64,000 bases of DNA from assembly GCA_020465985.1 (NCBI GenBank), contig JAANYP010003732.1, positions 107,501-171,500 of the forward strand. Direction: 5' to 3'. Positions within the stretch are counted from its first letter, which is position 1. Each line of letters starts with the position of its first letter. The stretch is from Centrapalus pauciflorus (Eukaryota > Streptophyta > Magnoliopsida > Asterales > Asteraceae). A program made the position numbers and the translations under genes. The notes under the pieces are model-generated. The model saw only the letters and a list, made by a program, of their open reading frames with translations, did no database searches and was not told where the DNA came from. This document shows positions 44,868-56,118 of the stretch, one piece after another.

Positions 44868-45052
44868 GGAAAATGATTTGTTAACAACAAAAATTTATCA
44901 TACATCATAATTTTATATATCCTATCTTTCCTTTACTTCGGGGTAAATTGTAAGTATAATAAAATTGTTAGTAATAATAATAGGATATTCTTGCGTGAAA
45001 TTGTAGTGTATAACTAAATTTGTATTCTATAAATTACCTCCTTATCCAAAAT
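44868..45052. mobile_element. Probable relative of the 41849 MITE
   Basis: Left AAGGAAAATGATTTGTTAAC and reversed right AAGGAGGTAATTTATAGAAT, with ATTTATCATACATCATAATT in between, resemble the 41849-42024 element. No clean TSD. Confidence 0.35.
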
Positions 45053-45950
45053 GTTCATTTTGATCACAGGACAATTATTTATTTTAATGATTTATAGATT
45101 TTTCTTAGTAAAAAGTTTTTGTTAAATGAGAGAGAGAGCAAAATCAGATTCAGGTTGGGATAATATTTTTTTCCGTATAATAATAAGTTAAAAGGTTAAG
45201 TATACAATTATTAAATTCGTGGTGTTTATGTAGCCTACGTGGCTATATCCTAAACTCATGATTAAACTAATGCACAACTTGTTTAATTTTAATCCAACAA
45301 ACTTATCACATGCATATATATACGATAACGAACCTCCATCCTAATCAAATTGTTATTAATATCAAGAATAATATTTTATAATTCATTTATTAATTAATAC
45401 CACTATCGTGAAAGTCAGAAAAAGCAAGTTGCGAAGTGGAAAATATCTCTTCATCTTTTAAAATAATTAAATTTAATCCTTGAAAATCTTGAGAAAATTC
45501 ATTCAGTTAAAGAAAAGGTCAACATGAGAGAATGAATTACTACGTATTAGATAATCATGAAAAATCAAGGTGTGTTGTTCGGGTGGCGATATTTAAAATT
45601 ATATTACAAAGTTAGTATTCATATACACTTAATTAATAGATCATAGAGGCGGCTCTTAGGCCGTCCAAAAAGGGTAGATGTTTAGGACCCCAAATTTTAC
45701 GGGGTCTCGAACTTTATAAGACCCAACAATAAAATTAAAAAAAAAAAGTTGATTTTTCTTTTACTAGACGAAGACAAATCAATAAGCCAGAAAATTAGTT
45801 TTAAGGTGGGTCAATTTTTAAGTATAAATCAACAAGTATCGGAAAAAAAAAATATTATTACAAAATTTACTTACAATAAATTTGAACATTGGATGTATAG
45901 ATGATTGAACATCGAATTTATAGTAATTTTTATTTATAATCTGTAAATCA
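45053..45950. other. AT-rich DNA with a hAT-like fragment
   Basis: At 45648-45715 GAGGCGGCTCTTAGGCCGTC and GGACCCCAAATTTTACGGGG then TCTCGAA match the terminal and subterminal style of the hAT MITE at 16021-16302. The other end and TSD are missing. Confidence 0.45.
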
Positions 45951-46286
45951 CTGGTACAGAAAACACGATTAACCCCACCTAAAAGACACCGGTTGACATC
46001 AAAAATATTAAAAAAAAACCCTTGTTGAAGGCCTGGAGCGGGATTTTTTAAAGCTAAGACCCCGATTCCCTATTATCAAACCGGGGTTCAATACCGCAAA
46101 AAATATTTCAGTTTTAAAAAAATCAGATTTTATCCCAGTTCTTTATTAATAAACCGGGTTCCATGTTACCTAATTTTATAAAATTGAAGACATTCAACTC
46201 CGGTTTATTAATATAGAATCGGTGTCAAAAAAGTTTTAACCCCGGTTCCATGACGCGTATGAACAACCTCATCACCTTCAACCCCG
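45951..46286. mobile_element. CACTA-like fragment with CCCCGGTT repeats
   Basis: It starts CACTGGTACAGAAAACACG, the terminal form of plant CACTA elements. Subterminal words ACCGGGGTT, CCCCGGTTC, CCGGTTTATTAATA and CCCCGATT recur in both orientations. No right terminus was found. The fragment lies between two copies of ATTTATAGTAATTTTTATTT plus ATAATC (45918-45943 and 46287-46312). Confidence 0.55.
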
Positions 46287-46310
46287 ATTTATAGTAATTT
46301 TTATTTATAA

Positions 46311-46568
46311 TCACTAAACTAATAAATGAGTTACTAATGGGTCATGTGTCGGCCTCTCATATAATTCGACATCTGTCGAAACTTATTTTGTCACATTTCA
46401 TTTACCAAAATTTAATTTGAATTCAAATCCAATCTAATCTATTATAATCTAATTAAACTATTTTTAATATAAAGCTTCGATTGTTTATAGTTGTATTTTT
46501 TGTGAATATTTAGTTTTTTAAAATATTTTTTTTAATTCAATCTAATGTAATACATGTGTATAATCTAG
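46311..46568 (+). mobile_element. Short Helitron
   Basis: The 5' end is A|TCACTAAACTAATAAATGAG at 46311 and the 3' end is AATGTAATACATGTGTATAA then TCTAG|T at 46568. Subterminal ACTAATGGGTCATGTGTCGG and CATTTACCAAAATTTAATTT are shared with fragments at 47880-48000. It is 258 bp and non-coding. Confidence 0.6.
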
Positions 46569-49361
46569 TATGTTTTTATTGGAAAAGTAACTTAAAATTG
46601 AAAGTGATCGCATGAGAAATGGTTATTTTGTAAAAATCTGTATCATTTTAAGTAAATTTTTTAGTGGTTACCATAACTAACTAATATGATTATTCTAAGT
46701 TTAGTATTTATCAATGTTTTTACATTTTTTCCTTCAATCATTTTGTTTAAATGTCCAGAAAAAAACATCATGCAAATCGATTTCCCAATCAATCAATGTG
46801 GTTTCAAGATATCGATATATCATAACTAATACTTCATGAAGCATGATTTACAGAAATGGGACGTACATGATGTGAACCTTAAGGTTTGAGTTTATATTTT
46901 TTTTAAAGCAAGTAACACCAATAAATTGAATGAACTCAAATTTAATTTTAGCATATATTAGTTAGATTGGTTGAAATGTAGAATGATGCTTAAGCAGTTA
47001 AGCCTAGCTAATGGAAGGTTATGTGGAATGTTAAATATTTAAATTAATTTAAAAATAGCTAAAAATGATGGATTCCTTCAACCATGAATTTTAAATGAAT
47101 GTAAACACATTTTGAAGACTGACCTTAAAAAAACTTACTTGTGACTCTGAAGTCTGAACCACTAGCCAGTCTTGTTTAGCCGGAATACAATGTAGGCTTA
47201 TTCATCTGTCTCATCATCGATTTTAGTTTGTGTTTGGTAAAGAAAATCGAAGAGAAAAGGAAAAAAATAATGATAACATTATTGGTTATAGACCATGAAA
47301 TTTAAAAAAACAAGTCTCTTTTCCCAATTAGCTTCTACTTAACTTTTCACCATTGCTAGAGAAATGAAACAATTAGATTTTAACCTATACATTCATCGAG
47401 AAAGGATAACAATCTGATTTAAAGCTTTCTAAATAGTAATTTGTCTTTATTGTCTTTTTGTTTGATCGAGAAACACAACCTTAAGATCATTATGTATATT
47501 CTTATTAAAAATACACATTTTATATGATACATTTGTATAGATTTTTTCCTTCAGAAAGAAACAGACAAAATGATGTAACTTTGTCATAGAAAACGGGTAC
47601 AATTTCATTATATTTTATAGATGACCATATATATATATGCATATAAATAATAAGCATTTAATCTGTAGGGGCGGCTTAACATTTATTGCAGCCTAAACCT
47701 TTTGCCAATATAATGAACTTTTCATATTATATCTTTATTTTACAAAGATATCTTTTATCAACTATATACATTAATATATAATAAAGAATATATTAGAAAT
47801 TTTCCTTTACATATTAGAAAAGTGTTCATGGTTTAGTGTGTAAGCCCTCTATATATCTATTCTATAATCTATAATGACAACCAATAGGCTAATAATAGCT
47901 CACGTGCCGCACCCTTCTTTGATTTATCATGTGTCACTGTCTCTTTTTGTCATTTTATTTACCAAATTTAATTTAAATTTAAACCAAATCAATTTTATTC
48001 AAACCTAACCTAATTAATTTAATAACGAATTAAATAAATCCATTATTCTTATAATTTTAAAAAATAAATATAATTGGAAAGAAAATTTATACAATAATGA
48101 ATTTTTTCATGAATAGAAACCAAAAGCTTTAAGAAAGGTTGAGATTAGAACTTATGGATTAGGAATCCGGTTGATGTATTTATTAACTAAGGATCGGGTT
48201 TTGGATGTATTGGGTGTATCTTTATTTCAATGACCTTTTCATTGCCATTGAGAACTTTGATGATTCAATAAAATATTTGTTTTTCAAAAAAATCGTAAAT
48301 TGTTTTTGAAGGACTTTGATTTAATTAAAATAATTACTAACATCAAGTCATCATTACAAAGTAGTTTTGAGAAGAAGCATATCCAAAATTGATTTAAAAT
48401 TACCACATCCCAAAACACACTAAAAATAACATAAATTAGGTTTAACCACTAATAATGGACATGCCATTAGCCTCTCCCAACTTCAATTCCTTTTGCTTCT
48501 TATGGTTAATTCAAAGAAGGATATTCTTTTGAATAGATGGAAACACATCTTCTTTCTTAATATTTATACGATCTTCAAATGAAAAAAAAAAAAAAAAAAA
48601 AAAAAAGAAAGCTGGTAACTTGTTATAACTTAATAGTTATTGTTCCATGTCCTAGTATTAATTTTTTACACGTTAAGTGATAAATATCAAACCAAAATAT
48701 GTCATTATATGTTTAACGGCATCTTATTTTATGTACCGGTTGATTATACATAATTTTACGAAATAAGTTGTACAAGACATATTGATTGCTAAAGATATCA
48801 CTTAAAAAGGAATTTCCCATAAGTGGAATGATGATGCTAATTATTGCTTGTGAAACATATTTATATAAATTTATTTTATTCTATTAGGTTTTTATTAATA
48901 TACAGGTCGCAAATTTGAATAGGACGTTTGAAAAATTTTCAATACAGTTCGTGAGGTATTTTGATCAAAAATTAATACAAAATACAGGTACAAATAAAAA
49001 ATTATATTATACGCCCATTTGAGAATTTTCCAATAAATATTTAATAAACAAAAAACAAATTTTGAGAATTTTCCAACTATAAATTTTGGTCCTTGGAAAT
49101 AAATTTGGATGGTGATAGAGCCTTTGGCCACGTGACATTGTGGCTCCTTCCGAATACAATTATATTAATCAACCAAAACCAAAAATAATTGATGGGCCAT
49201 ACTTGTACGGAACTGATATTATCCGCATGCATTATTTTTCTTTTGTCTAAAAAATATATATATAACATTTAAAAAGTTTGCCAAACTTTATATTGGATGG
49301 CCTTTCACCATCATCCATTTGATTTGATGTAAGATTCAAGATCTACAAGATAATTGTTACT

Positions 49362-49362
<1 letters not shown>
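46569..49362. other. AT-rich intergenic DNA with Helitron-like fragments
   Basis: 47868-48060 has A|TCTATTCTATAATCTATAAT then CACGTGCCGC and CATGTGTCACTGTCTC, the left part of a Helitron like that at 46311; its 3' end was not found. A GGGGCGGCTTAACATTTATT word at 47668 may be a hAT end. A poly(A) run of about 23 lies near 48584-48606. No gene is supported. Confidence 0.45.

Positions 49363-49431
<69 letters not shown>
49363..49431. repeat. (TA)n(TG)n microsatellite
   Basis: About 21 TA units then about 12 TG units, running directly into MITE B1. Confidence 0.95.
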
Positions 49432-49432
<1 letters not shown>

Positions 49433-49866
49433 GTTGAGATCCATGGAGCACCATATTAGACTGGGAACCATAGTACCATATTAAATGAACATGTTCATTA
49501 CGATAAAATGCTAAATTTCATGCAAAAGTGTAATATTCATATGTTCAAAATGGTATTATGGTTAATTAGTTCACATCATTTTTATATTCATTACGTTAAA
49601 TATGTATAAACGTTCAATTTCATGCAAAAGTGCAATATGCACATATTCATACGTATTTCACCTTTAAACATGTGCATATTATTATTTTGCATGAAATTAA
49701 ACCGTTTATTATAATAAACATGTAAATGATTTGAACTAGTCAATAATAATATACATTTGAACATGTGAATATTGTAATTTTGCATGAAATTAACATTATA
49801 TCGTATTGAACATTTCATTTAATATGTCACTCCGGTACCCCGGTCTAATATGGTACCCAATTGATC

Positions 49867-49870
<4 letters not shown>
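49432..49870. mobile_element. TA-array MITE, family B copy 1
   Basis: The left end GGTTGAGATCCATGGAG then CACCATATTAGACTGGG pairs with the reversed right end TTCAAGATCAATTGGG then TACCATATTAGACCGGGG. Subterminal CATATTAAATGAACATGTTC is shared. The interior repeats TTTTGCATGAAATTAA and CACATGTTC-like words. A TG/TA array lies on the left and a TA array on the right. Confidence 0.8.

Positions 49871-49956
<86 letters not shown>
49871..49956. repeat. (TA)n microsatellite
   Basis: About 43 pure TA units between MITE B1 and MITE C1. Confidence 0.95.
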
Positions 49957-49959
<3 letters not shown>

Positions 49960-50324
49960 AAGATCCATTGTGAACAAGTTATTCGTTGTGAACAAATAAA
50001 AAAATACATATAATCATTCATATACATCAACAAGTGCTTGTAACATGATTCATATGATTCAAAAGGTTCATAGAAGTGTGTACTACAAGATTCAGAACAT
50101 TCAAAAGTTTCATAGTAGTTTTTATAACAAGATGCATAGTATTCAACAAGATTCATAAGATTCGACAAATTCATAGGATTTAATAAAATCCATAGGATCC
50201 AATAAGATTAATAGGTTAATAGAAGGGTTCAGTAGTATTTTCAACAAGATTCATAAGATTTAAAGCTATTTTATGGTTGTTCACCATGTTCACAACGAAT
50301 AAAGTGTTCACAAAAGATCTTTAG

Positions 50325-50326
<2 letters not shown>
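49957..50326. mobile_element. TA-array MITE, family C copy 1
   Basis: Left GATAAGATCCATTGTGAACA and TTATTCGTTGTGAACA pair with reversed right GACTAAAGATCTTTTGTGAA and TTTATTCGTTGTGAACA. The interior repeats ATTCATA(A/G)GATTCA-like words about every 20-30 bp. The minus frame that runs from it into the TA array is not a gene. Confidence 0.8.

Positions 50327-50389
<63 letters not shown>
50327..50389. repeat. (TA)n microsatellite
   Basis: About 31 pure TA units between MITE C1 and MITE A3. Confidence 0.95.
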
Positions 50390-50391
<2 letters not shown>

Positions 50392-50643
50392 TGGGTTCAA
50401 TGGAGAACCTCCATGCATCGAAGAACCTTGAAGAACCTCCATGTACCATCACTAATGCATCATTATTCCACGTGATGCATCAAATTCTCGAGTGACGCAT
50501 CAATTTTTACATTATTTCCACTTGATGTATCAAATTCTCGCGTGATGCATCGATTTCTACGTGATGCATTTCAGTTTTTCTAGCGATGCATTGTGGTTCT
50601 CCAAGGTTCTTCTATGCATAAGGTTCTCCATTGAACCCACCCC
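50390..50643. mobile_element. TA-array MITE, family A copy 3
   Basis: TIRs are GGTGGGTTCAATGGAGAACC and, reversed, GGGGTGGGTTCAATGGAGAA then CC. In reverse complement it follows copy 2 (18345-18622) nearly base for base, including AGAAGAACCTTGGAGAACC and CGCTAGAAAAACTGAAATGC, with one internal block shortened. Confidence 0.85.

Positions 50644-50693
<50 letters not shown>
50644..50693. repeat. TA then (TG)n microsatellite
   Basis: A few TA units followed by about 21 TG units, closing the MITE cluster. Confidence 0.95.
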
Positions 50694-50694
<1 letters not shown>

Positions 50695-52331
50695 TCAAAT
50701 GAGAAATCAAATAGTTGTAAAAAGTGTGAAAAATGTTGAATCAAAAAACAAATATATTAAATCATTTTGTTATTTCATGATTCAACAAAAAAATGTTGTA
50801 TCAAAAAATATTATAAAAAAGGATTGGACAAAAAATTTGTTAGAAATTTTTTTAAATTTCACAAGTATTTAACTTTTCATAGGAACCATAGATACATATA
50901 TAATCAAGTTGAGTCAACTCATAAACTACTTTGAAATCGGCTTAAAACATATTCAAAATCAACTCGGATATGCAAGTAAGAGTAGATCTCATGCATATAC
51001 TGCTAGTTTGTTGAGTCAAGCTAGATCGTGTATAAAACTGTTCAACTTGTAAGGGTCACAAGTCTAATCAAACTTCTATTTCTTTAGAGTTTTATAATTT
51101 TATATATAAATAACCGAGTCAAATAATTAAAGCAACGTTTATATATTTTTAAGTATCTGCACATACAAATAAATGAATAAACAGTATGTCGTGTATCGAA
51201 TTCTTTTTTAATTTAACACAGATGTCATCTCTTTTTGTCATGTTATATACTAATATATAATTTAAGTTTCAAAACTATTCTAACTAGTTTAATAACTAAT
51301 ATCTAATAAACTCTAATTTTTTACAATTATATTATTACATACTTGTAAATATTTTTTTCAAGTACTTTTTTAAAACCAACCCACGTAATACATGGGAATT
51401 AGCCTAATTTTTAAACAACTTTTCGAGCCTAAGTGTGTCAATACATTTGTCGAGTTCGAGATTGAAATTGAGCTTGAAAATTTAGGCGCAAGTCAAGTTT
51501 TGAGTGTTGAATTCAATCTCAAACTCGAGTCGAGCTTGGCACTACTCGACTTGTCTCCCAGTATCAACTTGAATCGATTGCAACCTCTGTGTGTGTGTGA
51601 TTTGTTATATTATATTGAATTTAAGTAATAGGTATTTGTTGTAAATAAAAATTGTCAAAAACAAACAACTTGATTCTAAATCGGATGTCTATAGAAAATT
51701 CATTGGAGTGAAGTTTTTCTAGGGTTAGTAAGGGTTCATTTTCATCATTAAATCTTGTATGTATAAATGATATTTTTACAAGCTAAGCATTGCTCCAAAT
51801 GTGTGCTTTTTTGTGTTGAATTGTTTAAAATGTAAAAATATCAATTGAACTTATGTTAATTTTTGATGAAAATCATTGAAACGCCAAGAGTGACTATTAA
51901 TTAATTTCTATAAAAGCATACCCATTATGTACACCCCACAAACTAATCACATATTTATTTCTATAGGTTGAAAATAAAGAAAACAAGAATATTTATATTG
52001 TATTTCTAAACATGAGATATAAGAACACATTAACCACACATTTAAATTTCAAAAAAAAAAAAAAAAAACTTTTAACGTATTTTTTAATCGATCTATTTGG
52101 TATAAAACTTACAAAAATATAAATATCAAAATAAATTGATGAAATAATTATTTAAAAGATTCATTATTTCTTAATTTCAGCCATTACTAAAACACACCAT
52201 AATAACATTATTGCATAGTTGGTATACGTACATGGTTTATGGTTATGCCGACATGTAGATTGGGGACCTAAGTTGCAAAAGTGGGGATACTTGAACTGGA
52301 GTCGAGTAACATGTTGCACCTGCCTGCATTT

Positions 52332-52364
<33 letters not shown>

Positions 52365-53173
52365 ATTTTTTATTTTTTTGAAGCATTTATTAAATAGGGG
52401 TCCACTGAATTGTGTGATTATGTGTATATCAATCTTTAAGGTTGCGTTTAGTTAACAAAAACTAATCATTTTTCCTTTTGAGTTTTTAAGTTATAGTTTT
52501 TAGAATTAAAAAAAAATAAGGGTATCTATGAAAAGTGAAAACTTGTTTAGATGATAAAGTTTTTGTTTTAAGAAAAATAAGATAGATGATTATAAAATAA
52601 GAAAAATAGGATAGGTGATAGAAAAGTAAGAGAGAGAAACAGTGTAATTATAGGGTAGATAATAGAAAAGTAATAGAGAATATGAAAATTGCTATTTTAA
52701 AATGTGAAATGAAAATTTATGAAATTGTTGTTAAGTAAAAAGTTTTAATTTTTTTTTTTTTGAAAAGTGAGATGAACTTTTCATTGATATATAACATGTA
52801 AAATACTCTTTTTTACTATTAATACATTCGGTAGATACAAAACGTTTTTTTTTTTTTTAAAATTATGAAGGTTCCAATTAGTCAACCGGTATACAAAAAA
52901 AGGTGAAAGTGGCATGAGAATAAAGTGGAAACTAATTGTAAATGGGCCCTCGTCTTTTATGGAAACCATGGGAAATGTTTTCAAATATAAATAAAGGGAA
53001 AAGTTTTGTATTGGTGGTAAGTGGTAATGAACCAATCTCTTTAAAAAAAAAAAGATAACAGTAAAAGTAGAAGAAACTTTAATGAAACTCGTGTTAATTG
53101 AAGTGTGGAGGTCTTATGATAAATATAAATAGGTTTTAAATGGAGGGGTGTTAAAAATTGAGGGCAAAAAAAA
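50694..53173. other. AT-rich intergenic DNA with decayed element ends
   Basis: At 51377-51410, CCCACGTAATACATGGG followed by AATTAGCCTAAT looks like a plus-strand Helitron 3' hairpin with CTAG decayed. 51400-51590 carries CGAGTTCGAG and CTCGAGTCGAGCTTG words of the 31149-31600 MULE family. A T run of about 35 lies at 52329-52363. No gene is supported. Confidence 0.45.
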
Positions 53174-53356
53174 GTTCGATGAATTTGTTAAGTGGTCACC
53201 ACCAAAGGTGAGAGGGGTCCCTTTGGTTGAGGTCTCGGGTTCGAGTCTTGCCAAAAACGTTTATCCTTAGGTGGAGGTGTGGGGTTTGGTCCTCACTCTC
53301 AAGATGTCTAACAATGGTACTAACAATTAACCACTCACATCTGCTGTTAAAAAAAA
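53174..53356 (+). mobile_element. tRNA-derived SINE
   Basis: A-box-like TTAAGTGGTCA (53188-53198) and B box GGTTCGAGTCT (53238-53248) stand about 40 bases apart, as in a tRNA-type Pol III promoter. The unit ends in an A8 tail at 53349-53356. The body (GGTGGAGGTGTGGGGTTTGG) is GC-richer than its surroundings. TSDs could not be fixed because both flanks are A-rich. The 74-codon frame starting at 53227 is a by-product. Confidence 0.65.
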
Positions 53357-53619
53357 GGTCCAGAGCTATCTTTCAGTATTTATGTTTAATAAAACTAGAT
53401 ATAGATATAGGTATGGATAGTATATGGATTTATTATTTGCAAACTAGCTAATCTTTAAAATATGGGTGAATGTTGTCATGCCTATATGGGTCTAGTAAGT
53501 GATGCAGGTCCAGTCCATCTTAACAGGACATTGATGTGTGTTATTTAACTTCTAATAATTTGGTTAAATAAAAAAATTTAGCATGCGCGTACACATATAT
53601 ATATATGTACGTATGTATA
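53357..53619. other. AT-rich spacer
   Basis: Nothing supported except a short TA/ACGT-rich tract (53590-53618) leading into MITE A4. Confidence 0.5.
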
Positions 53620-54015
53620 GAGGTGGGTTCAATGGAAGACCATTGTGCATTTGGAATTCAACATGGTGCATAAACAATCCAAAATGCATTAAGAAGATTA
53701 TTCGAGGGCATTATAGGTATATTTCTTTTACATTAATTTAGTAGATTTTAAAAAATTAGATTTAATTCTAGAAAGTCCTATAATTACTCTACTTGCCGAT
53801 TTTGATGAGATTTATCAATTAAATAAAAGTGATATTTTACTTGCCCCTATGTACACGGATGCATCAATCAGATGATGGATCCGAAAAGTGATATTACTTA
53901 CATCAATGTCACATTGTTATTTTTAACGAATGTGTCATATCCAATGGTTGTGATTGGTAGATATTGGTTTCCTGTGGTTTCCTAAAGCGTATTGGTTTTT
54001 CATTGAAGTCACTCC
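53620..54015. mobile_element. TA-array MITE, family A copy 4 (degenerate)
   Basis: The left end GAGGTGGGTTCAATGGAAGA and the reversed right end GGAGTGACTTCAATGAAAAA keep the family layout. The interior is longer and lacks the ATGCATCACG array, keeping only isolated GTGCATTTGG and GATGCATCAATCAGATGATG. It is flanked by ATATATGTACGTATGTATA and TATATATTTATTTATATA. Confidence 0.65.
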
Positions 54016-55634
54016 TATATATTTATTTATATAGGTACGTACGTATGCGTGTATGTATGTATGTAATAAAAGAAGTATATGAAAATAGTATTCTAATAAA
54101 ATTCTTGAACGGGCCTTGAAAGCGATACTGGCCCTTTACCGGCCAATTTCTAGTCAGAGGCTCACCGCTCAGAGCTCGGTCTTTTATTCTTTAGCTTTTG
54201 AAGGAAAATAAAAAGGACTGTTGGGCTTGAAGATTATGGGCTCAGGCCTAAAATGATATATTAAACAATAGCATATAAAATAAAAATAAATGTCCGTGCC
54301 AATTGGTTATATAACCAACGTGTAATCTGTAATTTAAAATCATGTGTAAAAACTAATTCCTATAAATCAATTGTTGAGGTTGATTTAAAACTTATTTTAT
54401 TAGTTAACGTTAAATTATAAAAATTTCTTTTGGTAAATCTGTTAAATTTATTAATCATCTTTGTTAAAATTTAACCAAAATATGATATGCCATAAAACAT
54501 ATGAGCATTTTGATACCAATTCTTTGAACTATATTTAGCCAAATATTAATTAATTTAGCTTTGAGCTCATCTTGTGAATGACTCAAATTTGACTCGAGCT
54601 CAACTCGAAAACCTCAATAATGTCTATAAACAATATATTTTTTTTATAACATCAACTTACTTTTAACCCATCCTTTCCGCATATTGCTCGAACTTAATAA
54701 AAATTCAACTCGATAAAACTAGAGTTTGAGTTACTCAGTAAACTAAAACTGCTAAATATACTTGATAAGAACTCGAAATCGGCCATAAAAATTAATAAGC
54801 TCGAGCTATCCTTCTGAAATTAATTGAGTTTAAAGAAACGGCACAACTCAAGAGCAAATTGCTTGATAAAAGTTTGGTTTGCTTGTAGAACTAGTTGCTT
54901 TTATGATATATAAATTCTTATATTATTCTAAAGAAAAAGCAATTAACAATTTACCTTAGTCGATCGGAGAGTAAATTACAAAGCAGTTATGATTTCTCTA
55001 AGCCATACAACAGATTTTTCAGAAGTAAAATTGTCAATTAAAACAACCTAATTTTATCAAATATGCATTTAAAGTATTGAATAACTTTTAATATTTGAAA
55101 AACATATGAAATTTCTAAAAAAGAAAAATCTTAATTTTGAATAACGTAAGTGGGACGTGTTGGTTTAGTCTCTCACTTTATTTATTTTTGTTTCAAAAAG
55201 TTTTGTTTTTTGTATGATGTTGCAGAGAAATCTAAGAACTAAAAAGAAAATAACCTAAAGACATTTTAAAAGAGATGATTTAATATTTTTAATTGATCAA
55301 AAATTAAATAAATAAACAAAATAAAAGTAATAAACTTATTCCTGAATGTTATAAAACCATTGATGATGTCTCATCAACAACAGACTTCTTACATCAACAT
55401 CAGTTACATGTGCGTTCGTTCATTAAACGTTTTAAAGGATTAGGTACTAATCCATAGCCCAGTGCCCCAGTGGACTTTAGTACGCTAGTGGACTATTTGG
55501 GTTGGGCCTAAACGATGAAGGTAAACCGAATAAATTTCTTTCTTTTTGTGATTCACATAGTTAACCAAATACAAAAATTAGATGTGAAATATCATAATTT
55601 GAAAACAGTGAGATTTTCATTAGCCTTCTTCAGT
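54016..55634. other. AT-rich intergenic DNA with an AGCTCG-type fragment
   Basis: 54530-54850 contains TTTGACTCGAGCTCAACTCG, AAGCTCGAGCTATCC and similar words, a degenerate relative of the MULE MITE at 31149-31600. 54110-54190 has CTGGCCCTTTACCGGCC, a small GC-rich patch without identity. No gene is supported. Confidence 0.5.
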
Positions 55635-55642
55635 TGTGTGTG

Positions 55643-56033
55643 CAAGAACGGATCCATGAATTTTTGTTATCGGTGTCACTTTTTCAGAGTAAGTTAATAC
55701 TAAGATTTTTGAATTTCTAAAATGAATCGGGTTACCGAAACGTGTTGTCAATTCAAAATTAACAAATAACAAGATTATTCTACTTAAAAACGTACATAGT
55801 ACAATACCATTGAAACTAAAAACCAATAAATATCGTAAGTCTTAAAATTTTACAGTTGTTGCATTTGATTCGTTATCTATTGAAGTCTTAAAGTTTTACA
55901 ATTGTTGTCTTTGTAGGTGTCACTAAAAAAAAATCTTAGGTGCCACTCGAGTTTTCAAACATATCTACCTCAGTATTTTGAAAATTTATCGGTGTCAAGT
56001 GACACCCCACTTTACATACTAGGTCCGCTTCTG
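55643..56033. mobile_element. hAT element inserted in a TG microsatellite
   Basis: Left CAAGAACGGATCCATGAATT then ATCGGTGTCAC and reversed right CAGAAGCGGACCTAGTATGT then GGGGTGTCAC are hAT-type termini. TGTGTGTG repeats on both sides exactly (55635-55642 and 56034-56041), an 8-bp TSD. It is 391 bp and non-coding. Confidence 0.7.
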
Positions 56034-56046
56034 TGTGTGTGTGTGT

Positions 56047-56096
<50 letters not shown>

Positions 56097-56118
56097 ATGT
56101 ATGTATCTGTGTGTGTAT
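56034..56118. repeat. (TG)n(TATG)n microsatellite
   Basis: TG units with one TCTC interruption, then ATGT units. It overlaps the TSD of the hAT element on its left. Frames on both strands here are artefacts. Confidence 0.9.
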
